Positions 36,838-47,227 are shown, numbered from the stretch's first letter. The stretch: DNA of 64,000 bases from Amycolatopsis sp. NBC_01480 (GCF_036227205.1 NZ_CP109442.1:310001-374000), one strand, 5' to 3'. Made by a program: numbers and translations. Notes: generated by a model from the letters alone, not told the origin.

Positions 36838-37554
36838 ATGAGCAAGCGCACGGCCCTTGTCGCTGGGGGCACTTCGGGCATCGGGCTGGCGACCGCGCGG
36901 AAGCTGCGCGAGCGGGGCTACGACGTCCACATCACCGGGCGCGGCAAGGAAAAGCTCGACGCCATCGCGGCCACCGACCCGGAGCTGACCGGCCACCAGG
37001 CCGACGGCGGGGACGCGGCCGCGATGGCGGCGGTGGCCGAATCCCTCGGCCAGGTCGACGTGCTGGTGGTCAGCCTCAGCGGCGCCGAGGGCGCGGGCCC
37101 GATCGCCGAGCTGGACCTGGACGGACTGCGCCGGGCCTTCGACGCGAAGTTCTGGGCCCACCTCACCACGATCCAGGCGGTGCTGCCGCGGCTCGCGCCG
37201 GCCGGGTCGATCACGCTGCTGACCGCCATCAGCGCGCGCACCGGGATGCCCGGGACCGCGGGGCTCGCGGCGATCAACGGCGCGCTGGAGGCCACCGTCA
37301 AGCCGCTGGCCGCGGAGCTGGCGCCGATCCGCGTCAACGCCGTCTCGCCCGGCGTCGTCGACACGGCGTGGTGGAGCAGCATGCCGGCGGAGCAGCGTGA
37401 GCCGTACTTCGCGCAGCTCGCCGCGGCGCTGCCCACCCGGCAGGTCGGGACCGCCGACGACGTGGCCGACGGCGTGGTGTTCATGGCCACCAACCCGAAC
37501 GTCACCGGCACCGTGCTGGAGACCGACGGCGGCGCGCGGCTGATCAGCCTCTGA
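36838..37554 (+). CDS. Short-chain dehydrogenase/reductase family protein lacking the YxxxK motif
   Basis: The 238-residue Rossmann protein has the cofactor motif GGTSGIGLA at residues 10-18, GRGKEKLDAI and the late NAVSPGVVDT motif. The usual active site S-x12-Y-x3-K is altered: the Ser region TAISARTG is present, but the Tyr/Lys positions read GLAAINGAL. It is therefore an atypical or non-catalytic SDR, or uses other residues. It is next to a TetR gene across a palindromic operator. Confidence 0.85.
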   Translation: MSKRTALVAGGTSGIGLATARKLRERGYDVHITGRGKEKLDAIAATDPELTGHQADGGDAAAMAAVAESLGQVDVLVVSLSGAEGAGPIAELDLDGLRRAFDAKFWAHLTTIQAVLPRLAPAGSITLLTAISARTGMPGTAGLAAINGALEATVKPLAAELAPIRVNAVSPGVVDTAWWSSMPAEQREPYFAQLAAALPTRQVGTADDVADGVVFMATNPNVTGTVLETDGGARLISL

Positions 37555-37578
37555 CCCTGCCTGCTTTAGCGGCCTGCT

Positions 37579-38688
37579 CTAACGACGCAGCGGCACCAGG
37601 TCGTCGGCGTGGACAACCTCGCGGCGGAACTCCGCGGGCAGCTCGGGGGTGGAGCGGCCGATCAGCGCGGGCAGCTCACCGGCGTCGAACGCGACCACGC
37701 CGCGGGCCACCGGGATGTCCTTGGCGTCCACCAGGTCGACCACGTCACCGGCCTGGAACTCGCCCTCGACGCCGGTGATGCCGGCGGCCAGCAGCGAGCG
37801 GCGCCGGCGCACGATGGCGGTCACGGCGCCGTCGTCGAGGCGGAGGCGGCCGGACGCGTCGGCGGCGTAACCGAGCCAGAAGCGGCGCGCGGACAGGCGG
37901 GTGTCGGCCGGGGCGAAGGCCGTGCCGACATCCGCCGGGCCGAGGGCGCCCGCGGCGTCCGCGGCGGCGGCGAGCAGCACCGGGATGCCCGCTCCCGCGG
38001 CCGTGCGTGCGGCCGCGAGCTTCGAGACCATGCCGCCGGTGCCGAGGCCGGACGAGGACATGCCGACGCTGATGCCGTCCACATCGGACTCGCTCAGCAC
38101 CTCGGTGATCCGGCGGGTCGCGCCGTCCCGCGGGTCGCCGTCGTACAGTCCGTCCACATCGGACAGCAAGACCAGCGCGTCGGCGCCGATCAGGTGGGCC
38201 ACCAGTGCGGCCAGCCGGTCGTTGTCGCCGAAGCGGATCTCCTGCGTGGCCACGGTGTCGTTCTCGTTCACCACCGGCACGGCGCCGAGCGCGAGCAGCC
38301 GCGAGAACGTGCGCTGCGCGTTGCGGTAGTGCGAGCGGCGGACCACGTCGTCGGAGGTCAGCAGCACCTGCCCGACGGTCAGCGAGTAACGGCCGAACGA
38401 CTCGGCGTACGCGTGCGCCAGCGCCAGCTGCCCGACGCTCGCCGCCGCCTGCTGCGTCGCGAGGTCACGCGGGCGCTTGACCAGGGACAACGGCGCGAGG
38501 CCCGCGCCGATCGCGCCGGAGGAGACCAGGACGATCTGCGCCTCCCGCGCCACGCGCGCGGCGATGGCGTCGACCAGCGCGTCCAGCCGCGCCACGTCGA
38601 GCCCGCTGCCCGCGGTGGTCAGCGCCGAAGACCCGACCTTGACCACGAGCCGGCGCGCGTCGGCGATCTCCTGGCGGGTACCGCTCAC
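37579..38688 (-). CDS. proB: Glutamate 5-kinase
   Basis: The 369-residue enzyme phosphorylates glutamate in the first step of proline synthesis. It has the amino acid kinase core ([54 protein letters not shown]) and a C-terminal PUA domain from about residue 275. The start overlaps the obg stop by four bases. proA, which usually follows, is absent downstream within the window. Confidence 0.95.
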   Translation of the reverse strand: MSGTRQEIADARRLVVKVGSSALTTAGSGLDVARLDALVDAIAARVAREAQIVLVSSGAIGAGLAPLSLVKRPRDLATQQAAASVGQLALAHAYAESFGRYSLTVGQVLLTSDDVVRRSHYRNAQRTFSRLLALGAVPVVNENDTVATQEIRFGDNDRLAALVAHLIGADALVLLSDVDGLYDGDPRDGATRRITEVLSESDVDGISVGMSSSGLGTGGMVSKLAAARTAAGAGIPVLLAAAADAAGALGPADVGTAFAPADTRLSARRFWLGYAADASGRLRLDDGAVTAIVRRRRSLLAAGITGVEGEFQAGDVVDLVDAKDIPVARGVVAFDAGELPALIGRSTPELPAEFRREVVHADDLVPLRR

Positions 38689-40247
38689 CGGTCCAGCTCC
38701 ACCGAATCCCCGGTGACGCCGGTGTCCGGACCGGCTGCGTCGAAGTCCGCATCATCATCGGCGTCTGTGTCGAATTCAACGGCGGTGCCTGATTCGAAAG
38801 CGGTGTCGAACTCGGAGCCGCCGTCGGGCCCGTCGCGGCGGATCCGGCGGGCCTCCTTGCGGTCGGTCGCGCCGATGCGCTCGTTGCGCTCCAGCCGCAC
38901 GTCCGTGCCGCGCCCGGACAGGTGCACGTGGACGTCCGGGGTCGAGGGCTGCCACTCGAACTGCACGTCGCCGACCGTGACCGGGCTGCCCGGCCGCGCG
39001 CCGAGCTTCGCCAGCTTGTCCTCGACGCCGAGCCGGTTGAGCCGGTCCGCGAGGTAGCCGACGGCCTCGTCGTTGGTGAAGTTGGTCTGCCGGATCCAGC
39101 GCTCGGGCCGGGTGCCGCGCACGATGAACGCGCCCTCTTCCGCCGGGTCGGCCTCAACGGTGAACCCGCTGTCGTCGACTGCCATCGGCCGCAGCACGAT
39201 CCGCTCGGCCTCCAGCACCGGCTGGGCCTCGCGGTACTCCTCGACGACCTTCGACAGCGCGAAAGTCAGCTCGCGCAAGCCCTTGCGCGACGCCGTCGAC
39301 ACCTCGAACACCTGGAGCCCGCGGGCCTCGAAGTCCGCGCGGACGAACTCGGCCAGCTCCGCGGCCTCGGGCACGTCGATCTTGTTCAGCACCACCACGC
39401 GCGGCCGCTCGTCGAGCTTGCCGCCCAGGCCCGGGGTGTACTTGGCCAGCTCGGCCTCCAAAGCGTCCACATCGGACACCGGATCGCGGCCCGGCTCCAG
39501 CGTGGCGCAGTCGACCACGTGCACCAGCACGGCACAGCGCTCGATGTGGCGCAGGAAGTCCAGGCCGAGGCCCTTGCCCTCGGACGCGCCGGGGATCAGG
39601 CCGGGCACGTCGGCCATGGTGAACGCGGTCTCGCCGGCGGTGATCACGCCGAGGTTCGGCACCAGCGTGGTGAACGGGTAGTCGGCGATCTTCGGCTTCG
39701 CCGCGGACAGCACCGAGATCAGCGAGGACTTGCCCGCCGACGGGAAGCCGAGCAGCCCGACGTCGGCCACCGAGCGCAGCTCCAGCACCAGGTTGCGGCT
39801 CTCCCCCGGCTCGCCGAGCAGCGCGAACCCTGGCGCCTTGCGGGCCTTGGACGACAGGGAGGCGTTGCCGAGCCCGCCGCGGCCGCCCTGGGCGGCGACG
39901 AACGTGGTGCCGACGTTCACCAGGTCCGCGACCAGCTCACCGTCCTCGGTGAACACCACGGTGCCGGCCGGGACGTGCATCTCCAGCGCGTCGCCCGCGG
40001 CTCCGTTGCGGTTGCTGCCCTGGCCCATCTTGCCGTTGCCGGCGCGGGCGTGCGGGCGGAAGTGGAAGTCGAGCAGGGTGTGCACGTTGGGGTCGACGAC
40101 CAGGGTGACGTCGCCGCCGTTGCCGCCGTTGCCGCCGTCCGGGCCGCCGAGCGGCTTGAACTTCTCGCGGTGCACCGAGGCACAGCCGTTCCCACCGTCG
40201 CCGGCGGTCAGGTGGATCACCGCGCGGTCCACGAACCGGGACGCCAT
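38685..40247 (-). CDS. obg: GTPase Obg/CgtA
   Basis: The 520-residue ribosome-assembly GTPase has the glycine-rich Obg fold (residues 1-158, GGNGGNGG repeats), the G domain with [10 protein letters not shown] near 167, [11 protein letters not shown] and NKIDVPE, then the OCT domain (about 350-425) and a disordered acidic tail. It acts in 50S maturation and growth control. The gene follows rplU-rpmA in the conserved order and precedes proB. Confidence 0.95.
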   Translation of the reverse strand: MASRFVDRAVIHLTAGDGGNGCASVHREKFKPLGGPDGGNGGNGGDVTLVVDPNVHTLLDFHFRPHARAGNGKMGQGSNRNGAAGDALEMHVPAGTVVFTEDGELVADLVNVGTTFVAAQGGRGGLGNASLSSKARKAPGFALLGEPGESRNLVLELRSVADVGLLGFPSAGKSSLISVLSAAKPKIADYPFTTLVPNLGVITAGETAFTMADVPGLIPGASEGKGLGLDFLRHIERCAVLVHVVDCATLEPGRDPVSDVDALEAELAKYTPGLGGKLDERPRVVVLNKIDVPEAAELAEFVRADFEARGLQVFEVSTASRKGLRELTFALSKVVEEYREAQPVLEAERIVLRPMAVDDSGFTVEADPAEEGAFIVRGTRPERWIRQTNFTNDEAVGYLADRLNRLGVEDKLAKLGARPGSPVTVGDVQFEWQPSTPDVHVHLSGRGTDVRLERNERIGATDRKEARRIRRDGPDGGSEFDTAFESGTAVEFDTDADDDADFDAAGPDTGVTGDSVELDR

Positions 40248-40291
40248 GACAAGCCTCTATTCACTCGCGAAAAAAGTACCGAACAAAACAA

Positions 40292-40330
40292 ACGAGGGGT
40301 GGGGCCGGATATTCCGGCGCCACCCCTCGT
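40292..40330 (-). terminator. Rho-independent terminator after rpmA
   Basis: On the minus strand ACGAGGGGTGGCGCCGG pairs with CCGGCCCCACCCCTCGT, one mismatch, and is followed by TTGTTTTGTTC. This is the clearest U-tract terminator in the window. It separates the rplU-rpmA ribosomal unit from obg, suggesting partial read-through or a separate obg promoter. Confidence 0.88.
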
Positions 40331-40360
40331 TCGGAGAATCGTGCGTGTCGAAAGCCTGGA

Positions 40361-40624
40361 TCAGGCGTCGACGGACGCGGGCACGATGTTGACCGTCTTG
40401 CGGCCACGCTTCGTGCCGAACTCGACCGCACCGGCGGCGAGCGCGAACAGCGTGTCGTCGCCGCCACGGCCGACGTTCACGCCGGGGTGGAACTTGGTGC
40501 CGCGCTGGCGGATCAGGATCTCGCCGGCGTTGACTTCCTGGCCGCCGTAGCGCTTCACGCCCAGTCGCTGGGCGTTGGAGTCGCGACCGTTGCGGGAGCT
40601 GGACGCACCCTTCTTGTGAGCCAT
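40361..40624 (-). CDS. rpmA: 50S ribosomal protein L27
   Basis: The 87-residue bL27 begins [20 protein letters not shown] and continues [23 protein letters not shown]. Its N-terminus reaches the peptidyl-transferase centre. It follows rplU by 49 bp and is separated from obg by a terminator. Confidence 0.97.
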   Translation of the reverse strand: MAHKKGASSSRNGRDSNAQRLGVKRYGGQEVNAGEILIRQRGTKFHPGVNVGRGGDDTLFALAAGAVEFGTKRGRKTVNIVPASVDA

Positions 40625-40673
40625 CGCTCAAGCCTCTTTCTGAAGACTAACGACTTTACGAAGATCCGGAGAA

Positions 40674-40988
40674 CTACTGGGAGATAGCGGTGACCTCGAC
40701 GCGGGTCAGCTTCTGCCGGTGACCCTGGCGCTTGTGGTAGCCGGTCTTGTTCTTGAACTTGTGGATCCGGATCTTCCGACCCTTGGTCTGCTCGACGACC
40801 TTGCCGGTGACCGAGACCTTCGCCAACGCGTCGGCGTCCGTGGTGACCTCGCCACCGTCAACGAACAGCACGGCGGGGAAGGTGTGCTCGGTGCCCGGCT
40901 CGCCCTCGAGCTTCTCGACCTCGACGACGTCGCCGACGGCCACCTTGTACTGCTTGCCGCCGGTCTTGACGATCGCGTACGCCGACAC
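40674..40988 (-). CDS. rplU: 50S ribosomal protein L21
   Basis: The 104-residue bL21 reads [18 protein letters not shown] and ends [18 protein letters not shown] 40988 gives the standard N-terminus and lies behind AGGAGAC; the ATG at 41003 would place that ribosome binding site inside the gene. The order rne-rplU-rpmA-obg-proB is conserved across Actinobacteria. Confidence 0.96.
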   Translation of the reverse strand: MSAYAIVKTGGKQYKVAVGDVVEVEKLEGEPGTEHTFPAVLFVDGGEVTTDADALAKVSVTGKVVEQTKGRKIRIHKFKNKTGYHKRQGHRQKLTRVEVTAISQ

Positions 40989-41170
40989 GGAAGTCTCCTG
41001 CATTGATCTCGGCCCTGTAACTACTAGGCAATCGGGTGGGGGCTGGCGCGGACGGCCCACCGTTGAGGCGGTCCAGGTTCTCGCGCAGCGGCCTGCTCTG
41101 GTGGCGGGCCGTATTACAGGTTACGTGAGGTTCCCCGGTGGATGGACACCGGGGTCCCCTACGTGGTGGT

Positions 41171-44100
41171 TCAGCTCTGCTCCGAGGCGTGCACCGGCGG
41201 GCCCGCCGGACGCGAAGCCGTGCGCCGCGGACGGCGCCGGGTGCTGCGCCCGGCCGGGGCCGGCACGTCGATCTCGGATCCGGCCGCGGCGGACTGGTCC
41301 GCCTCGGCCGAAGTCTCACTGTACGTCACCGGCTGCTCGGCCGGCTCGGGCTCCGGCGTGGCCTCGGCCACGACCGGCTCCTCCTGCGGCACCTCGACCT
41401 CGTCGGCCGGGCTGGTGACCGGCTGCCCGGCCACCTCGACGGCCGGCTCCGGGACCGCGGGCGCGGCCTCGTGGACCTCCGGCGTCTCCGCGGTGTCGGT
41501 GACCTCGGGGGCGTGCTCTTCGTGTTCCGGCTTGACCGCCGCGACCTTCGCCGCGTGGGCGATCGCCTGCACCGCCGTGACCACGGACTCGCGCTGCTCC
41601 GGCGTCGGGGCCGGCTGCACCGGCTCCGGCTTGGCCTCGGCCTGCTGCGGGCTGTCCTCGCCCTTGCCGCGGCCGCCGCGCGACCGGCGGGAGCTCTTGC
41701 TCTCGCCACCGCCACCGTGGTTGTGGCCGTTGTTCCCGCCACCGTTGCCGTTGCCGCCGCCGGCGGTGCGCTGCGGCTCGGTCGAGACGACCACGCCGCG
41801 GCCCTTGCAGTGCTCGCACGGCGTGGAGAACGCCTCGAGCAGCCCGGTGCCGATCTTCTTGCGGGTCATCTGGACCAGGCCCAGCGAGGTGACCTCGGCG
41901 ACCTGGTGGCGCGTGCGGTCGCGGCCGAGGCACTCGGTCAGCCGGCGCAGCACCAGCTCGCGGTTCGACTCCAGCACCATGTCGATGAAGTCGATCACGA
42001 TGATGCCGCCGATGTCGCGCAGCCGGAGCTGGCGGACGATCTCCTCCGCCGACTCCAGGTTGTTGCGGGTCACCGTCTCCTCGAGGTTGCCGCCCGAGCC
42101 GGTGAACTTGCCGGTGTTGACGTCGATCACCGTCATCGCCTCGGTGCGGTCGATCACCAGGTAACCGCCCGAGGGCAGCCAGACCTTGCGGTCCAGCGCC
42201 TTGGTGATCTGCTCGTCGATCCGGTGGTCGGCGAACGCGTCGCCGGTCCCGGTGTAGCGCTTGAGCCGGCCGATCAGGTCCGGCGCCACGTGCTCGACGT
42301 ACGAGTGGATGGTGTCCCAGGCCCGGCTGCCCTGGACCTCGAGCTTCGCGAAGTCCTCGGTGAACAGGTCGCGCACGACCTTCACCAGCAGGTCGGGCTC
42401 TTCGTAGAGCATGGTCGGCGCGCCGCCCTTCTTGGGCTGGCCCGACCCGGCCTTCTCCTTGATCACGTCCCACTGCGCCTTGAGGCGGCGGACGTCGCGG
42501 TCCAGCTCCTCCTCGACGATGCCCTCGGACGCGGTGCGGATGATGACGCCCGCGTCCTCCGGGACGATCCGCTTGAGGATGTCCTTGAGCCGGCGCCGCT
42601 CGTTCTCCGGCAGCTTGCGGGAGATGCCGGTGGCCCCGCCGGCCGGCACGTAGACCAGGAAGCGGCCGGGCAGCGAGATTTGCGTGGTCAGCCGGGCGCC
42701 CTTGTGCCCGACCGGGTCCTTGGTGACCTGCACCAGCACGCTGTCGCCGGTGGAGAGCGCCTGCTCGATCTTGCGGGCCTTGCCTTCCAGGCCGGCGGCG
42801 TCCCAGTCGACCTCGCCGGCGTACAGCACGGCGTTGCGGCCGCGGCCGATGTCGATGAACGCGGCCTCCATGCTCGGGAGCACGTTCTGCACCCGGCCGA
42901 GGTAGACGTTGCCGACGATCGAGCCGGTGCCCGAAGACGTCACGAAGTGCTCGACCAGCACGCCGTCCTCGAGCACGCCGATCTGCGTCGAGTCGCCCTT
43001 CTCGGCGACGACCATGGTGCGCTCGACCGCTTCCCGGCGGGCCAGGAACTCGGCCTCGGACAGGATCGGCGCGCGGCGGCGGCCGGCCTCGCGGCCGTCG
43101 CGGCGGCGCTGGCGCTTGGCCTCCAGGCGGGTGGACCCGCGGACGCTGCGCACCTCGTCGCGCGCCGGGCGCTCGGCGGGCTGCTGCTCGGCCTTGGCCT
43201 GGCGGACGTGGGTGACGGTGTTGGGCGGGTCGTCGGTGCCCGAAGAGCCGTCGGAGCTGTCGTCGTCCCCGCCCTTACGGCGGCGACGGCGGCGACGGCG
43301 CTTGTTGCCGCCGTCGGAATCGGAGTCGTTGTCGGAGTCGGCGTCGCCGGAGCTGTCCTCGGACTCGGCGCTCTCGGCCTCGGCGGGCTTGTCGTCCTCG
43401 TTCGTGTCGCCGCCACGGCTGCGCTTGCGGCCCTGCGGGCGTTCCGGCTGCTCGTCGGCCGAGTCGTCTTCGCCCTCGCCCGAGCCCTCGTCGCCGCCCT
43501 TGCCGCGGCCACGGCCACGGCGGCCACGACGGCGGCGACGGCGGCCGGCGGCCTCGTCGCTGTCGTCGTCCTCGCGGTTGTCGCGGTCGTCCTGCTCGTC
43601 CGTGGTCTCCTCGGCCTGGTCCTCGTCGGCCGGCGCCTCGACCACGCCGAAGACCGGGCCGGGCTTGGAGCGCGCGGGCTTGGCCGAGGCGGGCTCGGCC
43701 TCCGGCGGCAGGAACACCGGCGACGGCGCGGCGAACACCGGCACGTGGACCGGGCGCTTGCGACGGCCGGTGGGCCGCTCGGCCTGCTCGGCCGATTCGG
43801 CCGGTGCTTCGGCGACCTGCGGCTCGGCGGCCGGCTGGGTGCCGGTCGGCTGCTCGGAGGCCTGCTGGGTGTCGGCGGGCTGCTCGGCGACCGGCTGCCC
43901 GGCCGCTCGGGAAGCTCCGCGACGCACGGTGCGGCGGCTGCTCGACTTGGCGGCCGGGGCTTCAGCAGCTTCTTCGGCAGCCGGGGCTTCGGTGACCGGG
44001 GCAGCTTCGGCGACCGGGGCGGCTTCGGGCTCGGCCGCGGCGGGCTGCCCGGCCTCGTCGCCGGTGGCGTCGGCGGAGAGCGCCTCGGCCAGGCGGATCG

Positions 44101-44305
44101 CGACCTCACGGGTCACGCTGGACTGCGCACTGCGCGGGCTCTCACCCAGCTCGGTCAGCTTGGCGAGGATCTCGCGGCTGTTCGAGCCCAGCAGCTTGGC
44201 GAGCGCGTGCACGCGGATGCGCGGCGGAAGCTCGCCCAGCGGGCTGGTGGTAGGTGCGGCGGTGTTCCCGCCGGCCTGGTCGGCGGGTGTATCCGCGTTC
44301 GACAT
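41171..44305 (-). CDS. rne: RNase E/G-family endoribonuclease with IF2_N-like N-terminal domain
   Basis: The 1044-residue protein starts at ATG 44305 behind GGAGGAG. Residues about 28-72 (RIRVHALAKLLGSNSREILA, then LTELGE) resemble the IF2_N domain. A long acidic and arginine-rich disordered region follows to about 420. The catalytic core spans about 430-835: S1-like VGNVYLGRVQNVLPSMEAAF, the Mg-binding Asp residues in VIDVNTGKF and IIVIDFIDM, and the Zn-link CEHCKGRG. A disordered tail of about 200 residues ends the protein. RNase E starts mRNA decay and processes rRNA. Confidence 0.95.
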   Translation of the reverse strand: MSNADTPADQAGGNTAAPTTSPLGELPPRIRVHALAKLLGSNSREILAKLTELGESPRSAQSSVTREVAIRLAEALSADATGDEAGQPAAAEPEAAPVAEAAPVTEAPAAEEAAEAPAAKSSSRRTVRRGASRAAGQPVAEQPADTQQASEQPTGTQPAAEPQVAEAPAESAEQAERPTGRRKRPVHVPVFAAPSPVFLPPEAEPASAKPARSKPGPVFGVVEAPADEDQAEETTDEQDDRDNREDDDSDEAAGRRRRRRGRRGRGRGKGGDEGSGEGEDDSADEQPERPQGRKRSRGGDTNEDDKPAEAESAESEDSSGDADSDNDSDSDGGNKRRRRRRRRKGGDDDSSDGSSGTDDPPNTVTHVRQAKAEQQPAERPARDEVRSVRGSTRLEAKRQRRRDGREAGRRRAPILSEAEFLARREAVERTMVVAEKGDSTQIGVLEDGVLVEHFVTSSGTGSIVGNVYLGRVQNVLPSMEAAFIDIGRGRNAVLYAGEVDWDAAGLEGKARKIEQALSTGDSVLVQVTKDPVGHKGARLTTQISLPGRFLVYVPAGGATGISRKLPENERRRLKDILKRIVPEDAGVIIRTASEGIVEEELDRDVRRLKAQWDVIKEKAGSGQPKKGGAPTMLYEEPDLLVKVVRDLFTEDFAKLEVQGSRAWDTIHSYVEHVAPDLIGRLKRYTGTGDAFADHRIDEQITKALDRKVWLPSGGYLVIDRTEAMTVIDVNTGKFTGSGGNLEETVTRNNLESAEEIVRQLRLRDIGGIIVIDFIDMVLESNRELVLRRLTECLGRDRTRHQVAEVTSLGLVQMTRKKIGTGLLEAFSTPCEHCKGRGVVVSTEPQRTAGGGNGNGGGNNGHNHGGGGESKSSRRSRGGRGKGEDSPQQAEAKPEPVQPAPTPEQRESVVTAVQAIAHAAKVAAVKPEHEEHAPEVTDTAETPEVHEAAPAVPEPAVEVAGQPVTSPADEVEVPQEEPVVAEATPEPEPAEQPVTYSETSAEADQSAAAGSEIDVPAPAGRSTRRRPRRTASRPAGPPVHASEQS

Positions 44306-44822
44306 GTTTCTCCTCCGCCCCCGGGCGCGTCGGCCGGTGAACACCGGTGACGACGCGGCCGCGCAGGGGCCCTTTCTGTTTCGTGCCCGCCAGGTGTGTC
44401 CACCGGCGGGAATCCTTGCCAACAGCCATGCGGTCCACCGGTCGGCGGGACACGCATGGCAAGGTCTGCTCGGCGGTGCGCCGGTCTGGCTCGCAACCCC
44501 GCAGGCCACCCACCACGACGTCGAGCTGCCCGGCCTCCCGGGTGCGACGCACGTAGTGCCGGTCCGGCACTCCACCGGGCCGCTCAGGACGCGGGCGGGA
44601 TGCCCGTCGCCGAAGCGGCCGACTTGAGTATCCCACACCGGGGTGTGCACCCGGTGTACTCGGTGCCACACCCAGGCGGGCAGGCGTGCCGCGCTCATGC
44701 ACCCGGGCGAACTTCGGCGTTGCGCTTGTCGCGGTGCCGCGCCGGTGGCTACCGTGCGGCTCGGGCACGTGCGCGCAGGTCGCCGCGGTGCCCGGCGTTT
44801 CCTGCGTGCGGTGGGAGGTCCG
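44306..44822. other. Divergent intergenic region between rne and the subtilase gene
   Basis: About 517 bp without a supportable gene. On the rne side it would form a long 5' leader, which is usual where RNase E autoregulates. CCTTGCCA near 44408 and TGGCAAGG near 44456 pair, with CCATGCG/CGCATGG inside, giving a large stem. Several GGTGCC/GGCACC short repeats follow toward 44800. Confidence 0.5.
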
Positions 44823-46265
44823 GTGTCCCTGCTGGCGCGGCCGCTGCGGGCGGCCGTGTGCACCGTCGTGGCGCTTTCCGGGTGCCTCGCCGCCGGCCCG
44901 GCCGCGGCCTCGGCCGGGGACTCCTGCGCCCCCGGGGCGCGGGTGCTGCGCTACGTCGTCGCGTTCGACCGCGGCACGCCCGAACCGGACGCGCGCGGGC
45001 AGATCGGCACCGCCTGCGGGGACACGACCGTGTACTACCCGCAGATCGCTGTGGCGGTGGCCACGTCGGCGGATCCAGGGTTCCCCGCGAAGATCGGGAC
45101 AGACCGGGCATTCAGCGCACAAGAGACGAGGCTGGCGGCGCAGCGCGCGACCGGCGCCGACCCGGTCCGGCCGGCGCTCGCCCCGCTCTCCCCCACCGAC
45201 CCGGCCCGGGTGCCGGCCGCCGACCTGTCCGGCGAGCAGTGGGACATGCGCGCGATCAACGCGGCCGCGGCGCACCGGATCACCGAGGGCCGCCGTGACG
45301 TGGTGGTCGGCGTGCTCGACTCCGGCGTCGACCCGCGTCACCCGGACCTGGCGGGCGCGATGGACGCCGCGGACTCCGCGGGCTGTCTGACCGGCGCGGC
45401 CGACCCGCGGCCGGCGGCGTGGCAGCCCACCACTTCGGTGCACGGCACGCACGTGGCCGGCATCATCGCGGCGGCCGACGACGGCAAGGGCATCACCGGG
45501 GTCGCGCCCGGCGTGCGGATCGCCTCGGTCAAGGTGATCGACGACCGCGGCAACGCCGACCCGGAAGCCGCCGTCTGCGGGCTGATGTGGTCCGCGGCGC
45601 ACCACCTGCCGGTGACCAACAGCAGCTGGTTCGTCAACCCGTGGTCCCTCTCGTGCGTGCGCGGCGACGACAACGGCGTGGTGCACGAAGTTCTGGCGCG
45701 GGCAGCGGAGTACGCGACTTCGGCCGGCACCCTGAACGTCGCGGCGGCGACGAACGAGGCCGTCGACCTGACCCCCTCGGCGCATTCGGGCGTGCCCTCG
45801 GCCGCCGGCCGGTGTGAGGCGCTGCCGGCCGGGCTGCGTGACGTGGTGGCCGTTTCCGCGGTCGGCGCGGACCGGGTGAAAACGGGCTACAGCTCGTACG
45901 GCCTCGGCGTGGTCGACGTCGCCGCTCCCGGCGGCGACGCGGGCCAGTGCGTGGTGTCCACCGTGCCGGGCGGGTACGCGCCGCTGTGCGGCACTTCGAT
46001 GGCGGCGCCGCACGTGGCCGGGGTGCTGGCGCTGCTGAAGTCCGTCCATCCGGCCGACTCCCCGGCCGACCTGCGCCGCACCCTGGAGACCCGGGCCGCG
46101 CCCCTGGCGTGCCCCGACGACTACGACCTGACCGGCGACGGCGCGCAGGACGCGTACTGCGCGGGCTACGACAACTACAACGGTTTTTACGGCCACGGCA
46201 TGGCCGACGCGCTGGCCGCGGTGGAGACCCCGGTGACGGGGCCGCCCGACCCCTCCGCACGGTGA
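44823..46265 (+). CDS. Secreted S8 family serine peptidase (subtilisin/mycosin-like)
   Basis: The 480-residue protein starts at GTG 44823 behind GGGAGG. A signal peptide with a hydrophobic core is followed by LSGC at about residues 18-21, a possible lipobox, then an Ala-rich cleavage zone. The catalytic triad is Asp in GVLDSGVD near 166, His in HGTHVAG near 207 and Ser in CGTSMAAPH near 391. There is no C-terminal membrane helix, unlike mycosins. Paired cysteines in the mature domain suggest disulfides. Substrate unknown. Confidence 0.9.
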   Translation: MSLLARPLRAAVCTVVALSGCLAAGPAAASAGDSCAPGARVLRYVVAFDRGTPEPDARGQIGTACGDTTVYYPQIAVAVATSADPGFPAKIGTDRAFSAQETRLAAQRATGADPVRPALAPLSPTDPARVPAADLSGEQWDMRAINAAAAHRITEGRRDVVVGVLDSGVDPRHPDLAGAMDAADSAGCLTGAADPRPAAWQPTTSVHGTHVAGIIAAADDGKGITGVAPGVRIASVKVIDDRGNADPEAAVCGLMWSAAHHLPVTNSSWFVNPWSLSCVRGDDNGVVHEVLARAAEYATSAGTLNVAAATNEAVDLTPSAHSGVPSAAGRCEALPAGLRDVVAVSAVGADRVKTGYSSYGLGVVDVAAPGGDAGQCVVSTVPGGYAPLCGTSMAAPHVAGVLALLKSVHPADSPADLRRTLETRAAPLACPDDYDLTGDGAQDAYCAGYDNYNGFYGHGMADALAAVETPVTGPPDPSAR

Positions 46266-46320
46266 GGCTGGCAATCAGGTGAGCACGGCAACCAGCCTGA
46301 CGATCAGGTGAGCACGGCGA

Positions 46321-47148
46321 TCAGGTGAGCAGCAGCTTGGCGATCCTCCTCGTGGAGCCCCAGACCCCGAGGCCGGCCAGCACCAGCAGGTAGGCCAGGT
46401 TGCCGAGCAGGCTCCAGGACAGGAAGCCCGACGCGAGGCCCCGCATCAGCTCGATCCCGTGGTACAGCGGGAAACAGCGGACGACCCACTGCAGCGCCTC
46501 CGGGTAGACCGACAGCGGGAAGAACGTGGTGGAGAACAGGAACATCGGCATCAGCACGAGCTGGATGTAGTCGAACTGCGAAGTCGACTTCAGGAAGCTC
46601 ACCAGCGTGATGCTGATCGCCGAGAAGGCGAACGACACCAGCAGCGAGACCGGCAGGAGCAGCAGCGCCCACCACGACGTGAGCAGGCCCATCGCACCCG
46701 TGACGGCCATGAAGGCGACCGAGTAGATGCCGCCGCGGAGCATGGCCCAGCCGATCTCGCCGAGCGCCACGTCGAGCGGGCCGATCGGGGTGGCGAGCAT
46801 GGCGTCGTACGTCTTGGCGTAGCGCAGCTTGAAGAACAGGTTGTACGTGGACTCGAACACGGCCCCGTTCATCGCCGAGGACGCGAGCAGCGCGGGCGCA
46901 ACGAAGGCGACGTAGCTCATCGGCCGCCCGTCCGGGCCCGCGACGCTGGTGACGAGCTTGCCGAAGCCGACCTTGAACGCGATCAGGTAGAACAGCGGCT
47001 CCAGGGCCCCGGACAACAGGATCATCCAGGACCGGCTGTAGACCGTGAGCGCCCGCTCGATCAGCGCGCTCGCCCGGCCGCTGTACATGCCCGGCGGCAG
47101 GACACGCAGCATCAGGCCGCGCCGCTCCGGGACGTCGAGCAGGGTCAT
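46321..47148 (-). CDS. ABC-2 type transporter permease
   Basis: The 275-residue protein has about six helices of the ABC-2 fold, with the conserved late segment LMPMFLFSTTFFPLSVYPEAL and PLYHGIELMR. ATG 47148 was preferred to the longer frame. It forms, with the neighbouring permease and ATPase, a three-gene minus-strand exporter. Related to DrrB/NodJ-type drug or polysaccharide exporters. Confidence 0.88.
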   Translation of the reverse strand: MTLLDVPERRGLMLRVLPPGMYSGRASALIERALTVYSRSWMILLSGALEPLFYLIAFKVGFGKLVTSVAGPDGRPMSYVAFVAPALLASSAMNGAVFESTYNLFFKLRYAKTYDAMLATPIGPLDVALGEIGWAMLRGGIYSVAFMAVTGAMGLLTSWWALLLLPVSLLVSFAFSAISITLVSFLKSTSQFDYIQLVLMPMFLFSTTFFPLSVYPEALQWVVRCFPLYHGIELMRGLASGFLSWSLLGNLAYLLVLAGLGVWGSTRRIAKLLLT

Positions 47149-47227
47149 CGGTTCACCGGCTTTCGAGACGGGCACGGGAAGGCAGCCTGGATACACAGCT
47201 CTGACTGAGGCAGTTCCGATCGGGGCA

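Noticed and set aside
34209..37554. Secondary-metabolite gene cluster around the monooxygenase and SDR
   Set aside because: No synthase, carrier protein or other backbone gene is present; the oxidoreductases each have their own regulator.
41138..44350. Very long open frame (1070 codons) on the plus strand opposite rne
   Set aside because: It is an antisense shadow caused by high GC and the repetitive acidic/arginine codons of rne; it has no domain or ribosome binding site.
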